Below, piece after piece: positions 34,786 through 35,788 of a stretch of 35,788 bases of DNA (positions within the stretch are counted from its first letter, which is position 1; every line of letters starts with the position of its first letter). Under the pieces are notes generated by a model. That model was not told the DNA's origin and did no database searches. It worked only from the letters and a program-made list of their open reading frames with translations. The stretch lies in assembly GCA_021153165.1 (NCBI GenBank), contig JAGKTZ010000012.1:1-35788 (forward strand), written 5' to 3'. The DNA is from Prevotellaceae bacterium (GTDB taxonomy: Bacteria > Bacteroidota > Bacteroidia > Bacteroidales > Bacteroidaceae). Position numbers and translations under genes: made by a program.

Positions 34786-35298
34786 ATGAATACTGCTGAT
34801 AAATATTTGAGAGAGACTGCTGATTATTCTGCAGAGGATGCAAAGTTCATGGCGATGGCCATAGATCTGTCGATTAAGAATATTGACGAGGGTGGAGGCC
34901 CCTTTGGAGCAGTCATCGTACGCGACGGAGAGGTGATCGCTACAGGTACCAATCGCGTCGTACCTAATACAGACCCTACGGCGCATGCTGAGATTATTGC
35001 TATTAGAAAAGCCTGTGCCAAATTGGGCACTTTCCAGTTGACGGGTTGTACGATATACAGCTCGTGCGAACCTTGCCCTATGTGTCTCAGCGCACTTTAT
35101 TGGGCTGGTGTGGACCGTATTTGTTATGGCAATACCAAGGATGATGCCAAGGCAATCAATTTTGATGATTCCTTCATCTATGATCAGTTAGAACTGAACT
35201 ATGCCGAGCGCTCCATCCGCTGCGAACATTTCATGCGCACAGAGGCATTGGCAGCTTTTCGCAAATGGGCAGAGTTAGAAGACAAGGTCTGCTATTGA
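34786..35298 (+). CDS. guaD: Guanine deaminase-like nucleoside deaminase
   Basis: A 170-residue zinc-dependent deaminase of the cytidine deaminase-like fold. Zinc-binding and catalytic residues are H67 and E69 (PTAHAEI) and C97/C100 in EPCPMC. GGGPFGAVIVRDG, the FDDSFIY segment and the C-terminal aromatic residue resemble B. subtilis-type guanine deaminase (GuaD, ~156 residues) more than the tRNA adenosine deaminase TadA. GuaD hydrolyses guanine to xanthine and ammonia. The substrate is an inference from these motifs; other purine or pyrimidine bases are possible. It has a strong ribosome-binding site and a repeated promoter region upstream, and no clear terminator directly after the stop. 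Confidence 0.85.
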   Translation: MNTADKYLRETADYSAEDAKFMAMAIDLSIKNIDEGGGPFGAVIVRDGEVIATGTNRVVPNTDPTAHAEIIAIRKACAKLGTFQLTGCTIYSSCEPCPMCLSALYWAGVDRICYGNTKDDAKAINFDDSFIYDQLELNYAERSIRCEHFMRTEALAAFRKWAELEDKVCY

Positions 35299-35405
35299 CG
35301 GCAGATGATTTATGACATTAGAACCTATATCAATACCATCAACCTTTACCCTTATGCTCATGGGGCAGACTGGTGCCACCAATTAGCAGATTTTACATTT
35401 CTTTG

Positions 35406-35413
35406 TAATTTTG
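35406..35413 (+). promoter_or_regulatory. -7 promoter box of a possible small RNA
   Basis: TAATTTTG matches TAnnTTTG, with a T-rich stretch ~20 bases upstream. It lies 108 bases after the deaminase stop and does not lead into a convincing gene. Confidence 0.4.
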
Positions 35414-35419
35414 CCATTC

Positions 35420-35569
35420 ATTATTTAATAGGTGGAAAATACATCAAATTTTAATACGAGTCGTACGGATCGGTGTTGATTTGTTCTGAGATTAAGAGGT
35501 CTTGAAGTTCTGGGCAACTATGGACCAAACGATAAAATACCTTGTCAAGCAATGGCAGGGTATTTTTTT
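35420..35569 (+). ncRNA. Candidate small RNA of about 150 nt
   Basis: A promoter-like box (35406-35413) and a clear intrinsic terminator (35536-35569) bracket ~150 bases without a credible ORF; the ATG at 35520 runs straight through the terminator. I do not recognise an RNA family. It could instead be the 3' end of the deaminase transcript. The rest of the 35299-35788 gap is AT-rich with nothing I can assign; an ATG at 35780 may begin a further gene off-window. Confidence 0.35.
35536..35569 (+). terminator. Intrinsic terminator
   Basis: A 9-bp stem (AATACCTTG at 35536-35544 with CAGGGTATT at 35556-35564, one G-U pair, 11-base loop) is followed by five Ts. Confidence 0.8.
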
Positions 35570-35788
35570 GCCCATTAGGATGTGCCGAGTTTTTTTAATA
35601 TATTATTGTAATGGCTCCTTATTATATATAATGTGTCACCCTGCAGTGGAATCCCGTCGCCAATCAATTTTGCCAATTTGTCAAAAAACTTCGCATTTTT
35701 TGTCCGTCTGACTTTTATGCTTTTTTAATATTTTATAGGCATTTTTCACATTGCTTTTGCCAATCTCCTTTTGTATAATATGGAAGAA

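Noticed and set aside
1372..35298. Search for a DGR reverse transcriptase, accessory gene or AAC-rich template repeat
   Set aside because: No protein in the window has a reverse transcriptase motif, and no region has clustered AAC codons resembling the 3' end of the first gene; the core of the system, if it exists, is outside the window.
35502..35711. 69-codon frame after the deaminase gene
   Set aside because: It crosses a clear intrinsic terminator and has low-complexity AT-rich codons, so it is probably not translated.
35780..35788. ATGGAAGAA at the right edge as start of a new gene
   Set aside because: Only three codons are visible, too little to support a gene call.

Overview
The window comes from a member of the Bacteroidales, most likely Prevotella-like. 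The evidence is promoter boxes of the TAnnTTTG type, several large secreted proteins ending in a type IX secretion (T9SS) type A sorting segment, BspA-like leucine-rich repeat proteins, and housekeeping genes (purM, prfA, radA, aroE, menG) with Bacteroidetes-like sequences. There is no rRNA, tRNA, IS element, CRISPR array or reverse transcriptase in the window.

Layout. 1-1138: the end of a gene whose product joins a Ser/Thr-kinase C-lobe to a FISUMP (Fibrobacter succinogenes major paralogous) domain. Its last ~170 bases look like the variable region of a diversity-generating retroelement (DGR). 1372-6768: a divergent pair of secreted proteases, a metzincin and a subtilase, with abutting promoters. 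7140-11334: a BspA-like leucine-rich repeat protein and a FISUMP lipoprotein whose 3' end does not look diversified. 11486-20669: a minus-strand housekeeping block with a sugar nucleotidyltransferase, an HD alarmone-hydrolase-like protein, a flavoprotein, radA, a MerR regulator, prfA, a membrane-anchored beta-propeller and purM. 20691-21344: a gene-free stretch rich in palindromes, including an inverted relative of a repeat at 6859-6950. 21345-24658: a secreted endonuclease I, aroE and menG. 24883-32191: a 2353-residue BspA-like protein with a short downstream peptide gene. 32526-34454: a divergent membrane TPR-HTH regulator. 34545-35298: an 85-bp tandem promoter repeat leading into a guanine-deaminase-like gene. 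35406-35569: a possible small RNA.

How the parts work together. Five proteins carry signal peptides and C-terminal sorting segments, so much of the window encodes a cell-surface and secreted layer of two proteases, a nuclease and two adhesin-like repeat proteins. The giant protein, its downstream peptide and the divergent TPR-HTH protein look like one regulated unit, with repeated ATGTA half-sites between the two promoters.

The strongest candidate for something new is the first gene. In a 47-codon stretch of its FISUMP domain, 25 codons have the form NNC and only one of these is AAC, as expected when adenines of template AAC codons have been mutated. The homologous 47 codons of the lipoprotein gene at 10672 contain only 9 NNC codons. 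A kinase domain joined to a DGR-diversified receptor-like domain would be a diversifiable signalling protein. The reverse transcriptase and template repeat are not in this window.
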